Origin: Bacteroidota bacterium | GTDB taxonomy: Bacteria; Bacteroidota; Bacteroidia; Chitinophagales; Chitinophagaceae | Length of the DNA: 64,000 bases | Assembly: GCA_026391455.1 (NCBI GenBank) | Contig: JAPLEH010000040.1 | Location: forward strand, 1-64,000 | Direction: 5' to 3' | Shown: positions 44,206-52,346 of the stretch, piece after piece | Layout: each line of letters opens with the position of its first letter | Numbering within the stretch: position 1 is the first letter of the stretch | Translations under genes and position numbers: made by a program | The notes under the pieces: model-generated | The model's input: only the letters and a program-made list of their open reading frames with translations | Databases searched by the model: none | What the model was told of the DNA's origin: nothing

Positions 44206-44943
44206 TTATCTTCTGCTTCCGAACAAACGGAGCAGCATAATAAACAGGTTGATAAAATCAAGATAAAGGGTAAGGCCCGCCATGATGGATAATTTCTTCA
44301 CGTCTTTTTCGATTACAGCGCCATTCTCATCCAGACCTTCGCCGATACGCTTGATCTTTTGCATATCATAGGCAGTGAGGCCGGTAAATACCAATACACC
44401 TACAAAGCTGATGATATAATCCATCGTATCATTCTGCATAAAGAAATTGATAAGGGAAGCGGCAAAAATGCCCCAGAAGCCCATCATCATTATCTTGCCA
44501 AAACTGGTGAGATCCTGCTTGGTGGTATAGCCCATAAAGGCCATGATTCCAAACATAGCGGCAGCAGATAAAAAGCAGGTGAGGATGGATGATTGTGTAT
44601 ATACCAGCAAAATAAAGCTGAAACTGATACCGATACAAATGGACCAGGCAATAAAGATGGCCAGTAATACAGGTACCGACATTTTATGAAAACCAAAATT
44701 TACGATCAGCATAAATGCCAGCGGCATGAACATAACACCATATAATAATAACTTATTAGTAGCTATGGTGAACATCAGATCGTAGCTATTGGTAAAGATG
44801 TACGAAGTAACGGCAGAAATGGCCAATGCCAGAAACATATACGAGAATACGTTCGCGATGAACGATTTGGAGCGCGAGCCCGTAGCCGCCTGGTTGGCAA
44901 ATAAATGCTCCGGCGTGCTGTTTGAATAATTTCCAGATTCCAT
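44206..44943 (-). CDS. Bax inhibitor-1/YccA family protein
   Basis: 245 residues with seven transmembrane helices. The segments after a hydrophilic N-terminus (MESGNYSNSTPEHLF) include SFIANVFSYMFLALAISAVTSY, AFMLIVNFGFHKMS and, near the C-terminus, FTGLTAYDMQKIKR and LYLDFINLFIMLLRLFG; these last two blocks are the family signature. Members form pH-sensitive Ca2+ channels or associate with FtsH. The gene is monocistronic and has its own terminator. Confidence 0.92.
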   Translation of the reverse strand: MESGNYSNSTPEHLFANQAATGSRSKSFIANVFSYMFLALAISAVTSYIFTNSYDLMFTIATNKLLLYGVMFMPLAFMLIVNFGFHKMSVPVLLAIFIAWSICIGISFSFILLVYTQSSILTCFLSAAAMFGIMAFMGYTTKQDLTSFGKIMMMGFWGIFAASLINFFMQNDTMDYIISFVGVLVFTGLTAYDMQKIKRIGEGLDENGAVIEKDVKKLSIMAGLTLYLDFINLFIMLLRLFGSRR

Positions 44944-45008
44944 AAATGAATGGTTTTTTGTTTGAGATGTAAATTAGTAATTTATCGGATAGGGGATACT
45001 ATATAAAC

Positions 45009-45643
45009 CTATAATTTCCGGATTTCAGCCAGTTTCAGGCCGGTTAGCTTCCGGATATTGGCTTCAGCGGTTCCATTGGATTTTAATTCCTTCGCAATGG
45101 CGATCAGTTTTGCTTTATTGGCGGATCGTTCTTTCTCAATTTCCTGACGCATTTTTTCGAGTTCCCCGGCGGTTTTCTTTTCCACCAGTTCCCAGTTACC
45201 GCTGTGCTGTATCTCGTCCATGAGGCCTTCGTTGGCGAAGCTGGTAAATTTCTTTTCGGTAATCACCAGATGGTCCAGCACATGAATACGCAGAAACCGG
45301 CCGGCTTTGTACAAATAGTCCGTGGTTTCCTTATCCTGGCGCGATGCGACCAGGCTGCCGCCGGGATGATTGTGTACGAGCACGGCCTGTGTGGCCAGTT
45401 TGTAAATGGCCATCCGGAATACCTCGGGCGGCGCAAGGCTGGCGCGGTTGCTGGCGCCCAGGGCCAGCAGTTCGATAAATAGAATCTTCTGCTGGTCATT
45501 CAATCCCACGATCCAGAAATGTTCCTGCGCCCGGCTGAATTTATTTTCGCGCAGCAACACCTGCTGCATTACCTTATATATATCATTATATCATCCGGTT
45601 TGGAAACTCTGATCTTTTGTGTGGATCTCAGTTTTACGTTCAT
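45009..45643 (-). pseudogene. RadC-like JAB-domain gene, frameshifted near its start
   Basis: The open part (45009-45569, 186 residues) starts MQQVLLRENKFSRAQEHFW. It has the JAMM metal motif HNHPGGS followed by the Asp in SRQDKETTDYL, and a C-terminal coiled coil. An upstream ATG at 45643 begins MNVKLRSTQKIRVSKPDDI, the normal N-terminus of these proteins, but it soon hits TAA. At the break TATATCAT is present twice in tandem (45579-45594). Removing one copy rejoins the frames as PDDIYKVMQQVLLREN. The TAA of the short frame overlaps the ATG of the long one (TAATG), so translation could restart and still give a nearly complete JAB domain. Family members are RadC/MPN-like; their role in repair is doubtful. 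Confidence 0.75.
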
Positions 45644-45782
45644 GGTTTCAAAGATATAAATTCAGGATGGTCTGTACAGGGCTGTTACGTAGTTCCCTGT
45701 ATACTAATTTTTTAGCGGATTTATTTCTTATAATTTACATTATGTTAAACAGGCGCACAAAGGCCTGACACAGAGAGTACAG

Positions 45783-45849
45783 GGAGAGAAAAAACGGCCA
45801 CGCTTCTATTCGTGATACGCGGTATAGTTCGCTACCTTCGGGGGAAACA
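45783..45849. repeat. Direct repeat copy 1 (partner 46436-46498)
   Basis: GAGAAAAAACGGCC followed by CGCTTCTATTCGTGATAC and then GCTACCTTCGGGGGAAA. The same order of blocks occurs at 46436-46498. Both copies are preceded by a TATGTTAAACA phrase about 40 bp upstream. The small gene at 45857 lies between them. Confidence 0.65.
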
Positions 45850-45856
45850 TTTTTGT

Positions 45857-46147
45857 ATGGATTGCGAAACAATAAAAGAAACTATTTCAGGTAGTTGGGA
45901 AGATTCTAAGGGCGGAAGGTACTTATTCAGTACAACGTATGAAAGTGGTGGGATACTTCACTACACACCCAAAAATGAAGCAACAACAGAATTCGATTTT
46001 AACATAAAGGAAAACAATAAATCGTTTTCTATTGTTCTTTATGAGAAGGGTTCTCAAAAAACTCGGGAATTAATTCTTCAAGACTATTCACGAACTGAAC
46101 TCCGTCTGGGATCGGGTCAAGAAATTCTTTTACGCCGAGTTTTATGA
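45857..46147 (+). CDS. Small hypothetical protein, possibly lipocalin-like
   Basis: 96 residues from the ATG at 45857 (MDCETIKETISGSWED). The earlier in-frame codons lie inside the direct repeat and are less likely. The pattern ISGSWED...YLFSTTYESGGILHY...FDFNIKENNKSFSIVLYEKG...RLGSGQEILLRR is a succession of beta strands, as in lipocalin-like or small calycin folds, without a signal peptide. No family is recognised. It sits between the two copies of a ~60-bp repeat, suggesting that it moved or was duplicated with it. Confidence 0.5.
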   Translation: MDCETIKETISGSWEDSKGGRYLFSTTYESGGILHYTPKNEATTEFDFNIKENNKSFSIVLYEKGSQKTRELILQDYSRTELRLGSGQEILLRRVL

Positions 46148-46592
46148 GATTCTCATTTCTCAGTTTTTCCTGCTCGGCTATCGCCTCGCTTTGTCCCTTT
46201 TGTTTTTTCTCTCCCTGACACTCTCCCACGCTGCCCCCAGCGACTTGCTTACGCTGCCTGTCATTGATTGAAGCAAACATAATCAATGACGGCTGCCCTA
46301 CGGCTAACCTGTGTAACATAATGTAGTTTTGATATTCGAAACTGACAGGGAAAAGGAAAGATACAATTTGCGGTCAGTTTAAATATAAAATCTCTTTATG
46401 TTAAACAATTAATTAAGACTTGATACAAATTGCAAGGAGAAAAACGGCCTCGCTTCTATTCGTGATACAACGACCAATTGGGTACCTTCCGGGGAAATGT
46501 ATTGATGAAATACCCTGGTACTATGGAGAAGTTTTATGACTAGTGAGTCTTTGATGTATTGCGATACGCAGATTAAAATAAAAAGCTACATA
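46148..46592. other. Intergenic region with inverted repeat and second repeat copy
   Basis: There is no supported gene in these 445 bp. GTCATTGATT (46260-46269) and AATCAATGAC (46281-46290) form a perfect 10-bp stem with an 11-base loop, and GCC/GGC just outside can lengthen it. The copy of the direct repeat lies at 46436-46498. The CT-rich stretch 46170-46240 has no clear role. Confidence 0.45.
46436..46498. repeat. Direct repeat copy 2 (partner 45783-45849)
   Basis: It matches 45783-45849 in the blocks GAGAAAAACGGCC, TCGCTTCTATTCGTGATAC, GGTACCTTC and GGGGAAA, with a diverged middle. Same orientation, offset about 653 bp. Confidence 0.65.
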
Positions 46593-47417
46593 TCAAGCTA
46601 GAGTAATTTCGTATTCTAGCCCAACATTAGGTAGAGGACTTTCGTAAACTATTTCTTTCTTGATTTCTGGATCAAGATCATCTACTGAATAATTCTCAAT
46701 GTACTCCTTAATCAATTCAACATTTGCACGTCCAAATCCATGAATACTAAACTTAAATATACCGTTTAACTGACAGATATCTATCTTCTCTTTTACTAAA
46801 TCCCTCAAAGCTAATATAGTCATACCTCCATGAACAAAAATTGCAGCAGCCTCTTTTCCAACTCTTAACTCATAATATTCTTTGAATCGCTCAATACTTA
46901 ACTTATTCTTAGCAGCCTTAAAAGATCTTTCGAAATACCCAGCAGTACATAAGTTTGCTATATATGCACCTCTAGGGCCAAACGTTTCTCGAATTTCTTT
47001 TTTTAACGCACTGATATCATTACCCTTATTCTTTTCATCCCTCATAAATAAAGACATTTTTAAAGCGTCTAAATCGTTTGCTGGAATCGACGATGTAAAA
47101 AATTCAATAGTATCTTTATTAGGGTTTGCTTCTGAATACTCTATATATTCTTCTATTACTTGTTCTTGTTTATAAGGCAGTAATAACAAGTTTCTATTAT
47201 GATACTCTTTAATTATGATAACTAACCCTGCTTTCTCTTCGTCATTTAAATTTTCTGGAAATACCGTAAGTATTTTGTCAGATGCCTCCCATGTGTATGG
47301 GAAAGGGCTTTCGCTGTCTGCATCAATATTAAAAGTAACCCCTCTTCCAAAAACTTTTGTAACAATAGGTTTAAGGGATGGGCAAACGTTTACCTGAACT
47401 TTTGATGATTTAGACAT
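46593..47417 (-). CDS. Unknown protein with C-terminal HhH/alpha-CTD-like segment
   Basis: 274 residues, AT-rich. The N-terminal half is alpha/beta without membrane segments. The middle is helical, with RETFGPRGAYIANLCTAGYFERSF. The C-terminal part (LVKEKIDICQLNGIFKFSIHGFGRANVELIKEYIEN) resembles the helix-hairpin-helix of the RNA polymerase alpha C-terminal domain, which binds DNA or transcription factors. It starts 20 bp after the stop of the 84-residue gene, so the two are co-transcribed. The function is unknown; a regulatory or nucleic-acid-binding role is inferred from the C-terminal segment only. Confidence 0.55.
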   Translation of the reverse strand: MSKSSKVQVNVCPSLKPIVTKVFGRGVTFNIDADSESPFPYTWEASDKILTVFPENLNDEEKAGLVIIIKEYHNRNLLLLPYKQEQVIEEYIEYSEANPNKDTIEFFTSSIPANDLDALKMSLFMRDEKNKGNDISALKKEIRETFGPRGAYIANLCTAGYFERSFKAAKNKLSIERFKEYYELRVGKEAAAIFVHGGMTILALRDLVKEKIDICQLNGIFKFSIHGFGRANVELIKEYIENYSVDDLDPEIKKEIVYESPLPNVGLEYEITLA

Positions 47418-47437
47418 TAAACAGCAAAATTATAAGC

Positions 47438-47692
47438 TTACTTAGCAGGGTCGTACTTACCCTCGGTTAATTTAATTGCAGAAAGTAAGCCCTGTTTCAT
47501 GAAGATTACAGAGCCCTTTTTAATACCACCGAAGTTGTCTTTATGAAGTTCATCACCTTCAGGTGTCAGAACGGGTTCGCTGGTTTCTGAATCTATAATA
47601 ATACCATTTTCGGAAATGGTTTTACCAAATGCATCTAAAATATAAGGCAAAGCTCTAGGTGAAAAAATTAATTTGCTTGATTTGTTACTCAT
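47438..47692 (-). CDS. 84-residue unknown protein with strong Shine-Dalgarno
   Basis: The start ATG at 47692 is preceded by AAAGGAGG 8 bases upstream, a near-perfect Shine-Dalgarno, which fixes the start; the open frame continues upstream to 47761 but is not needed. The protein (MSNKSSKLIFSPRALPYILD...) has no membrane segment and ends EGKYDPAK. Such ribosome binding sites are rare in Bacteroidota and unique in this window, which suggests transferred DNA or a highly expressed mobile gene. It is the first gene of a pair with the alpha-CTD-like protein; both begin MS(N)KSSK. Confidence 0.6.
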   Translation of the reverse strand: MSNKSSKLIFSPRALPYILDAFGKTISENGIIIDSETSEPVLTPEGDELHKDNFGGIKKGSVIFMKQGLLSAIKLTEGKYDPAK

Positions 47693-47697
47693 ATAAT

Positions 47698-47709
47698 ATC
47701 CTCCTTTAG
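47698..47709 (-). promoter_or_regulatory. Strong Shine-Dalgarno of the 84-residue gene
   Basis: On the minus strand AAAGGAGG lies 8 bases before ATG. No other gene in the window shows comparable complementarity to the 16S 3' end, consistent with the general lack of Shine-Dalgarno use in Bacteroidota. Confidence 0.6.
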
Positions 47710-47887
47710 CTTTCTCACAAATTCTAATAGGTTGTTGGTTTATTACTTTTACAGGGTGCAAAGGTATCCTAAAAATATGATTCTAAAATGATACTATCAA
47801 AGAGTTTTTACTCTTTTTTATAATAAATGACCTGATTTTGATAAATTTAATACATTATTTGCAACTTTGCTTCAAAAAAAACATATT

Positions 47888-50290
47888 TTAACCACGAGGA
47901 GCTACTACCCCTATCTTCTTCACCGTCTTCGTAAAATTATATCCCATACTCAACCGGAAATTCCGTGTTTGTGCCGTGCTAAAACTTTGCACCGAAAAAT
48001 TAGGGCCATAGGTATAGCTCCTGTTTTCCTGTAAGAACGGATCAATGATATTGGCAGAAATGGTGAGTTTTTTATTCAGCAGTTTGCGCTGCACGCCCAG
48101 GTTCATACTCCAGCTCCAGCGCGCAAAGCCCTGGGGATTGGCAAAGCGGTTGAAATTAAAACTGCCCGTAAGGCCCCATATATCCCGGGGGGTGTAATTC
48201 GTATTTACATTGGAGGTAAAAGAGCCGCCATTGCGAAAGAGGTTCACCGTTTTGTCAAATGTACTGTAGGCATTGTAGGTATAGCTGGCACTCAGGTTTA
48301 CTTTTAGTTTTTGCGTAAGCGTAAGTCCACCCCAACTGCTCAGTTCATATTCCTTCCGTCCGCTGATATTCTCCCAGGTGATCTGGGTTTTCCCATCGGT
48401 GAGCAGGGTGCGTACCTGACTGAAGATATCTTCTACGATATTGTACCCCAACCCCAGGTTGAGAAAGTATTTCTTTTTGGTCTCCCCCAATACCAGGTCG
48501 AAATTATGGGCCGTGGAGGCACGCAGGTTTTCATTACCAAAGCGTACATTATAGGGATCACCAAAATCAATGGCGGGATTCAGTTCATTGATACCGGGCC
48601 GGCGGATGCTGCGTCGGTAAGCTAACGTAAGATTGTAGCGGTCGTGCCAGTTGCGGTTGATATTGGCAAAGGGCAGCCAGGTCCAGTAATGGTTGCGGGC
48701 ATCGCGGTTCTCTTTAAATAGTTCAAACCAGATAGCAGTGCGCTCCAGCGAGGTACCGGCTGTAATGCTGAACCGTTCTTTCAATATCTGTTTTACCGAA
48801 GCGCGGTAATTGATGATGCCCTGGTGAAATTTGAATTCATTGCTCAGTGGTACGGAGTTCACCATGAATTGCTCCGGCTTTTTGAGGTAACTGGCATCCA
48901 CATCCACATGGCTGTTGCTCCGGTTGTAATAAGCACCGAATGAAAGAAATGTTTTTTTATTGGCCAGTGGTTTATCATAACTTACCCGGAGATTATAACC
49001 CGTATTGCGGCTGTTGTTCAGTTGCTGCTGGGTGGAGTCGATCCCATTGGGTTGAAAATCGGGGTTATAATATTCCTGGAAGAAATCGCGGTCGGCCTCG
49101 TTCACCGATACATTTCCATTGGCAAAAACTTTGAACACCTCTCCTGCCCGTTTGGTCTTTTGGGTAAAGCTGAGGCTCATATTCGGATTGTAATTGCCGC
49201 CATGGTTTTCAATATCGCGTATACTTAACCGGTAGGTTTCACCAAAGCGGTTGATATTGCGGTATTCGGTGGAGTTTTGATTTACAAAATTGTTCTGGTT
49301 GTATTGCACCACCACATTCAGCGATTGCAGTTTGTTGAGGTCATAGTCCAGGTTGAAACGGAAATTGGGCCGTATATTTTTATTAAGATAATGATTGCGG
49401 GTATTGAAATTGTTGGATGAATCGGTATAAAAATTCGTTCGTTCGGAATGGCCATCACCGCGCACGCGGTTATAACTGGTACCCGCATTGATGCTGATGG
49501 AAAGGCCCTGCTTGCGATAGGTAAAACTGCCACTGATACCGGCCTCTCCCCTTGTGCCACCGGAAATATTGAGGCGGCCGCTGCGGCCCACTTTTCCTTT
49601 TTTGGTCACAATATTAATCACGCCTCCCTGTTCATTGGCATATTGGGGTGGCGGGTTGGTCATTACTTCTATTTTTTCGATGGAGCTGCCGGGCAAGGAT
49701 TCGAGCAGGTCCTGCAGTTGCTGCAGGTTCAGCTCTACCGGCTTATCATCAATGAGGATCTTAGGCTCTTTACCCCGTACGGTTATTTTTCCATTGGGAT
49801 CTTTGGCCACGAGTGGTACATTGGTGAGCAGGTCGCTGGCATTGCTGCCTGCAGCCAGGGCCGATTCACCTGCATTGAACGTGATATTCCCATCTTTGGA
49901 TTCGATCAATGGTTTCTCTGAATAAATGATCACGGCCGCCAGTTCTTCGGTGCCGCTTCGTTTCAATGTAATATCTGAAAGATTAAAATCGGATCGTTCT
50001 GAACGAAAATGGATGCTGTCGATGGTCAGGCGTTGCATACCCACATAGCGGATCTGCAATTTGTAATACCCCAATGCAATCCCGGTAAAATTGAATGAAC
50101 CGGTGCTGTTGGTGCGCAGGGATTGTTTTTGCAACGTATCGCGCAGGGAGATCAGTTCCACCGTGGCATCGGTCAATGCCTTTTTCTGTTCATCCATTAT
50201 ATTACCCGTAAGTATGCCCGCATTACCCCCCTGGGAAAATACCGGGCGGGAGATACAAAGCAGCAGGGAAAAAAATAGCAATATTTTCAA
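47888..50290 (-). CDS. Outer-membrane beta-barrel (OMP_b-brl_3) TonB-receptor-like protein
   Basis: A TTG at 50290 gives about 800 residues with a normal signal peptide (KILLFFSLLLCISRPVFSQ). The upstream ATG at 50332 would add 14 residues that look unlike a signal n-region. The N-terminal CarboxypepD_reg-like domain (about 25-105: GILTGNIMDEQKKALTDATVELISL) is followed by a plug (ASDLLTNVPLVAKDPNGKITVRG, VMTNPPPQYANEQGGVINIVTKKG) and the outer membrane beta-barrel family protein region to the C-terminus (FRLSMGYNFTKTVKK). It probably transports an unidentified substrate, TonB-dependently. No SusD-like partner. Monocistronic, convergent with nothing. Confidence 0.85.
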   Translation of the reverse strand: MKILLFFSLLLCISRPVFSQGGNAGILTGNIMDEQKKALTDATVELISLRDTLQKQSLRTNSTGSFNFTGIALGYYKLQIRYVGMQRLTIDSIHFRSERSDFNLSDITLKRSGTEELAAVIIYSEKPLIESKDGNITFNAGESALAAGSNASDLLTNVPLVAKDPNGKITVRGKEPKILIDDKPVELNLQQLQDLLESLPGSSIEKIEVMTNPPPQYANEQGGVINIVTKKGKVGRSGRLNISGGTRGEAGISGSFTYRKQGLSISINAGTSYNRVRGDGHSERTNFYTDSSNNFNTRNHYLNKNIRPNFRFNLDYDLNKLQSLNVVVQYNQNNFVNQNSTEYRNINRFGETYRLSIRDIENHGGNYNPNMSLSFTQKTKRAGEVFKVFANGNVSVNEADRDFFQEYYNPDFQPNGIDSTQQQLNNSRNTGYNLRVSYDKPLANKKTFLSFGAYYNRSNSHVDVDASYLKKPEQFMVNSVPLSNEFKFHQGIINYRASVKQILKERFSITAGTSLERTAIWFELFKENRDARNHYWTWLPFANINRNWHDRYNLTLAYRRSIRRPGINELNPAIDFGDPYNVRFGNENLRASTAHNFDLVLGETKKKYFLNLGLGYNIVEDIFSQVRTLLTDGKTQITWENISGRKEYELSSWGGLTLTQKLKVNLSASYTYNAYSTFDKTVNLFRNGGSFTSNVNTNYTPRDIWGLTGSFNFNRFANPQGFARWSWSMNLGVQRKLLNKKLTISANIIDPFLQENRSYTYGPNFSVQSFSTAQTRNFRLSMGYNFTKTVKKIGVVAPRG

Positions 50291-50332
50291 ATCAATGCTT
50301 AAGACGTAAAAGTAAGAAAATGCAAGCGGCAA

Positions 50333-50638
50333 GCTATCAGCTACAAGCTACAAGCCATTGTTCTCCGGTAAAACTATTTATTAGTTTGAAAATCAATTCA
50401 GACCCCTCCCCAACCCCTCCCCAAAGGAGAGGGGCTAGAACCCGCTCTGGGGCAATGTTTCAGGGCTTTGCAAAAACTTTCCCCGGACAATAATGGCTAC
50501 AAGCTGTTAGCTACAAGCCTTGAGCCTTTAGCTCCAAGCTGCATGCTACTTGCTTTAAGTACACTGCTTGAAGCTTGAAGCTCAAAGCTTGCAGCTCCCC
50601 CCCCCCTGTCATCCTGTCATAAATTCACGACTTAGCAG
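50333..50638. other. Repeat-rich intergenic region upstream of miaB
   Basis: It contains the inverted copy of the dispersed repeat (50351-50496), variants of 'AAGCT(G/T)CAAGC' phrases on both sides (50330-50350, 50500-50595), and a run of ten C at 50597-50606, a possible slippage tract. No gene is seen. Confidence 0.6.
50351..50496. repeat. Dispersed intergenic repeat, copy B
   Basis: The reverse complement of this 146-bp segment matches 26577-26756 over both flanks with only a few differences; copy B lacks the extra ~45 bp in the middle of copy A and reads AGGGGTTGGGGAGGGG instead. The two copies are 23.6 kb apart in opposite orientation. Confidence 0.8.
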
Positions 50639-50646
50639 TATATTTG
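50639..50646 (+). promoter_or_regulatory. -7 element TATATTTG upstream of miaB
   Basis: TATATTTG is a perfect TAnnTTTG. It ends 18 bases before the ATG at 50665, leaving a leader of about 12 nt. The codons at 50644-50664 therefore are not part of the protein. Confidence 0.55.
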
Positions 50647-50664
50647 CAGTCCAATCGGACTTAT

Positions 50665-52122
50665 ATGCTTGACTACGTGACAGATAAACAAACGGCTACG
50701 GAGACCGACCGGCACGATGAAGCCCGGCAGGGAGAAGCCTTTGCCCCTTTTACCAACGACCCCAATCAATACAAAAAGCACTTTTATATTGAAAGCTATG
50801 GCTGTGCCATGAACTTTTCGGATAGCGAGATCGTGGCCTCCATCCTCAATGGGGTTGGCTATGGTGCCACCCGCAATGCGGAAGAAGCTGACCTGGTGTT
50901 GCTGAATACCTGCTCCATCCGTGAAAAGGCCGAACAGACCGTGCGCAAACGCCTGTCGGATTTCAAACGGATCAAAAAAACGAAAAAAGGATTGCTCGTG
51001 GGCGTACTCGGCTGTATGGCCGAACGGCTGAAATCGAAATTGCTGGAAGAAGAAAAACTGGTGGATATTGTGGTGGGGCCCGATGCCTATCGCGCGCTGC
51101 CCAACCTGGTATTGGAAGCTGAAAGCGGACAAAAAGGCGTGAATGTATTGCTCAGCCGGGATGAAACCTATGCCGATATTTCGCCCGTGCGTCTTGGCGG
51201 AAATGGCGTGAGTGCTTTTGTAAGCATCATGCGCGGATGTAATAATATGTGTTCATTTTGTGTGGTGCCCTTTACCCGGGGTCGGGAACGCAGCCGCCCG
51301 GCAAACAGTATTTTGCAGGAATGTACCCAACTCTTCAACGAAGGCTATCGCGAAGTAACCTTGCTGGGGCAAAACGTGGACAGTTATTACTATACGGCAG
51401 ATGAAGACAATCCGAACAATGATTCCGTTACGTTTGCCCAACTGCTGGAAAAAGTAGCGCTGATCTCTCCCCTGCTGCGTATACGCTTTTCTACCTCACA
51501 CCCAAAAGATATCACCGACGATGTATTGCATACCATTGCCCGGTATGATAATATCTGCAACTATATACACCTGCCGGTACAGAGTGGTTCCAATAGAATT
51601 TTGCAATTGATGAACCGCACTTATACCCGCGAATGGTATATGGCTAAGGTGGATCGTATACGTGAATTGCTTCCCGGATGTGGCATCAGTGCCGATATCA
51701 TTACCGGATTTTGTACCGAAGAAGAAGCAGATCATCAGGAAACGCTGGCCATTATGGAATATGCACAATATGATTATTCCTATATGTTCTTTTATTCCGA
51801 ACGGCCCGGTACGCTGGCGCAAAAACGCTATACCGATGATGTGCCTTTAAACGTAAAGAAAAGAAGATTGCAGGAAGTGGTGGATATGCAAAACCGCCTT
51901 TCTCTGGAAAGTAACCTGCGCGATATCGGTAAAACATTTAAGATTCTCATCGAAGGTGATAGTAAAAAAAGTGATGCAGACTGGATGGGGCGGAGCTCAG
52001 AAGGAAAAGTATTTGTGTTTCCCAAAGCGGGATATGCATTACAAAAAGGCGATTATGTTTGGGTGAAAGCGAATGAATGTACGCAGGGGACGTTGTTGGG
52101 AGAGATTGTAGTTGGCAGTTGA
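50665..52122 (+). CDS. miaB: tRNA-2-methylthio-N6-dimethylallyladenosine synthase
   Basis: 485 residues from the ATG at 50665, placed downstream of the -7 element. The N-terminal UPF0004 domain ([21 protein letters not shown]) holds the first cluster cysteines, with [10 protein letters not shown] and [11 protein letters not shown]. The radical-SAM centre is [23 protein letters not shown] with CxxxCxxC. The C-terminal TRAM part is [16 protein letters not shown]...[20 protein letters not shown]. It adds a methylthio group to i6A37 of tRNAs. The stop codon lies within the first unit of a 14-bp tandem repeat (52109-52164). Confidence 0.95.
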   Translation: MLDYVTDKQTATETDRHDEARQGEAFAPFTNDPNQYKKHFYIESYGCAMNFSDSEIVASILNGVGYGATRNAEEADLVLLNTCSIREKAEQTVRKRLSDFKRIKKTKKGLLVGVLGCMAERLKSKLLEEEKLVDIVVGPDAYRALPNLVLEAESGQKGVNVLLSRDETYADISPVRLGGNGVSAFVSIMRGCNNMCSFCVVPFTRGRERSRPANSILQECTQLFNEGYREVTLLGQNVDSYYYTADEDNPNNDSVTFAQLLEKVALISPLLRIRFSTSHPKDITDDVLHTIARYDNICNYIHLPVQSGSNRILQLMNRTYTREWYMAKVDRIRELLPGCGISADIITGFCTEEEADHQETLAIMEYAQYDYSYMFFYSERPGTLAQKRYTDDVPLNVKKRRLQEVVDMQNRLSLESNLRDIGKTFKILIEGDSKKSDADWMGRSSEGKVFVFPKAGYALQKGDYVWVKANECTQGTLLGEIVVGS

Positions 52123-52164
52123 TAGTTAGCAGTTAATAGTTAGCAGTTGATAGTTGGCAGTTGA
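52109..52164. repeat. 14-bp tandem repeat x4 spanning the miaB stop
   Basis: Four head-to-tail copies of TAGTTRGCAGTTRA at 52109-52122, 52123-52136, 52137-52150 and 52151-52164. The first copy encodes the last residues and the stop TGA of miaB. The remaining copies are non-coding. Confidence 0.85.
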
Positions 52165-52269
52165 TACCCGAAAGATGTGTGGTTTGAATTAAGAATCAAT
52201 GGTAGTAGGGTTTATCAAATATGCCTTTGATAAAATTTATTCGAAGAACATCTTTGTGGTTTGAGACTC

Positions 52270-52305
52270 CAAGCCCCCTCTCCTTTGGAGAGGGTTGGGG
52301 AGAGG
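52270..52305. repeat. Partial third copy of the dispersed repeat
   Basis: AGCCCCCTCTCCTTTGGAG followed by AGGGTTGGGGAGAGGTCTGAT matches the centre of the repeat at 50351-50496 in reverse, and the same region of 26577-26756 in the same direction, with a few substitutions. The outer arms are absent. Confidence 0.6.
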
Positions 52306-52346
52306 TCTGATAAAAGATAATAATTTTCAGTGATTGAAGTAATGCT

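Noticed and set aside
46029-46319. Minus-strand frame of 96 codons
   Set aside because: It overlaps the small gene at 45857 and the inverted repeat; the translation is low-complexity and charged.
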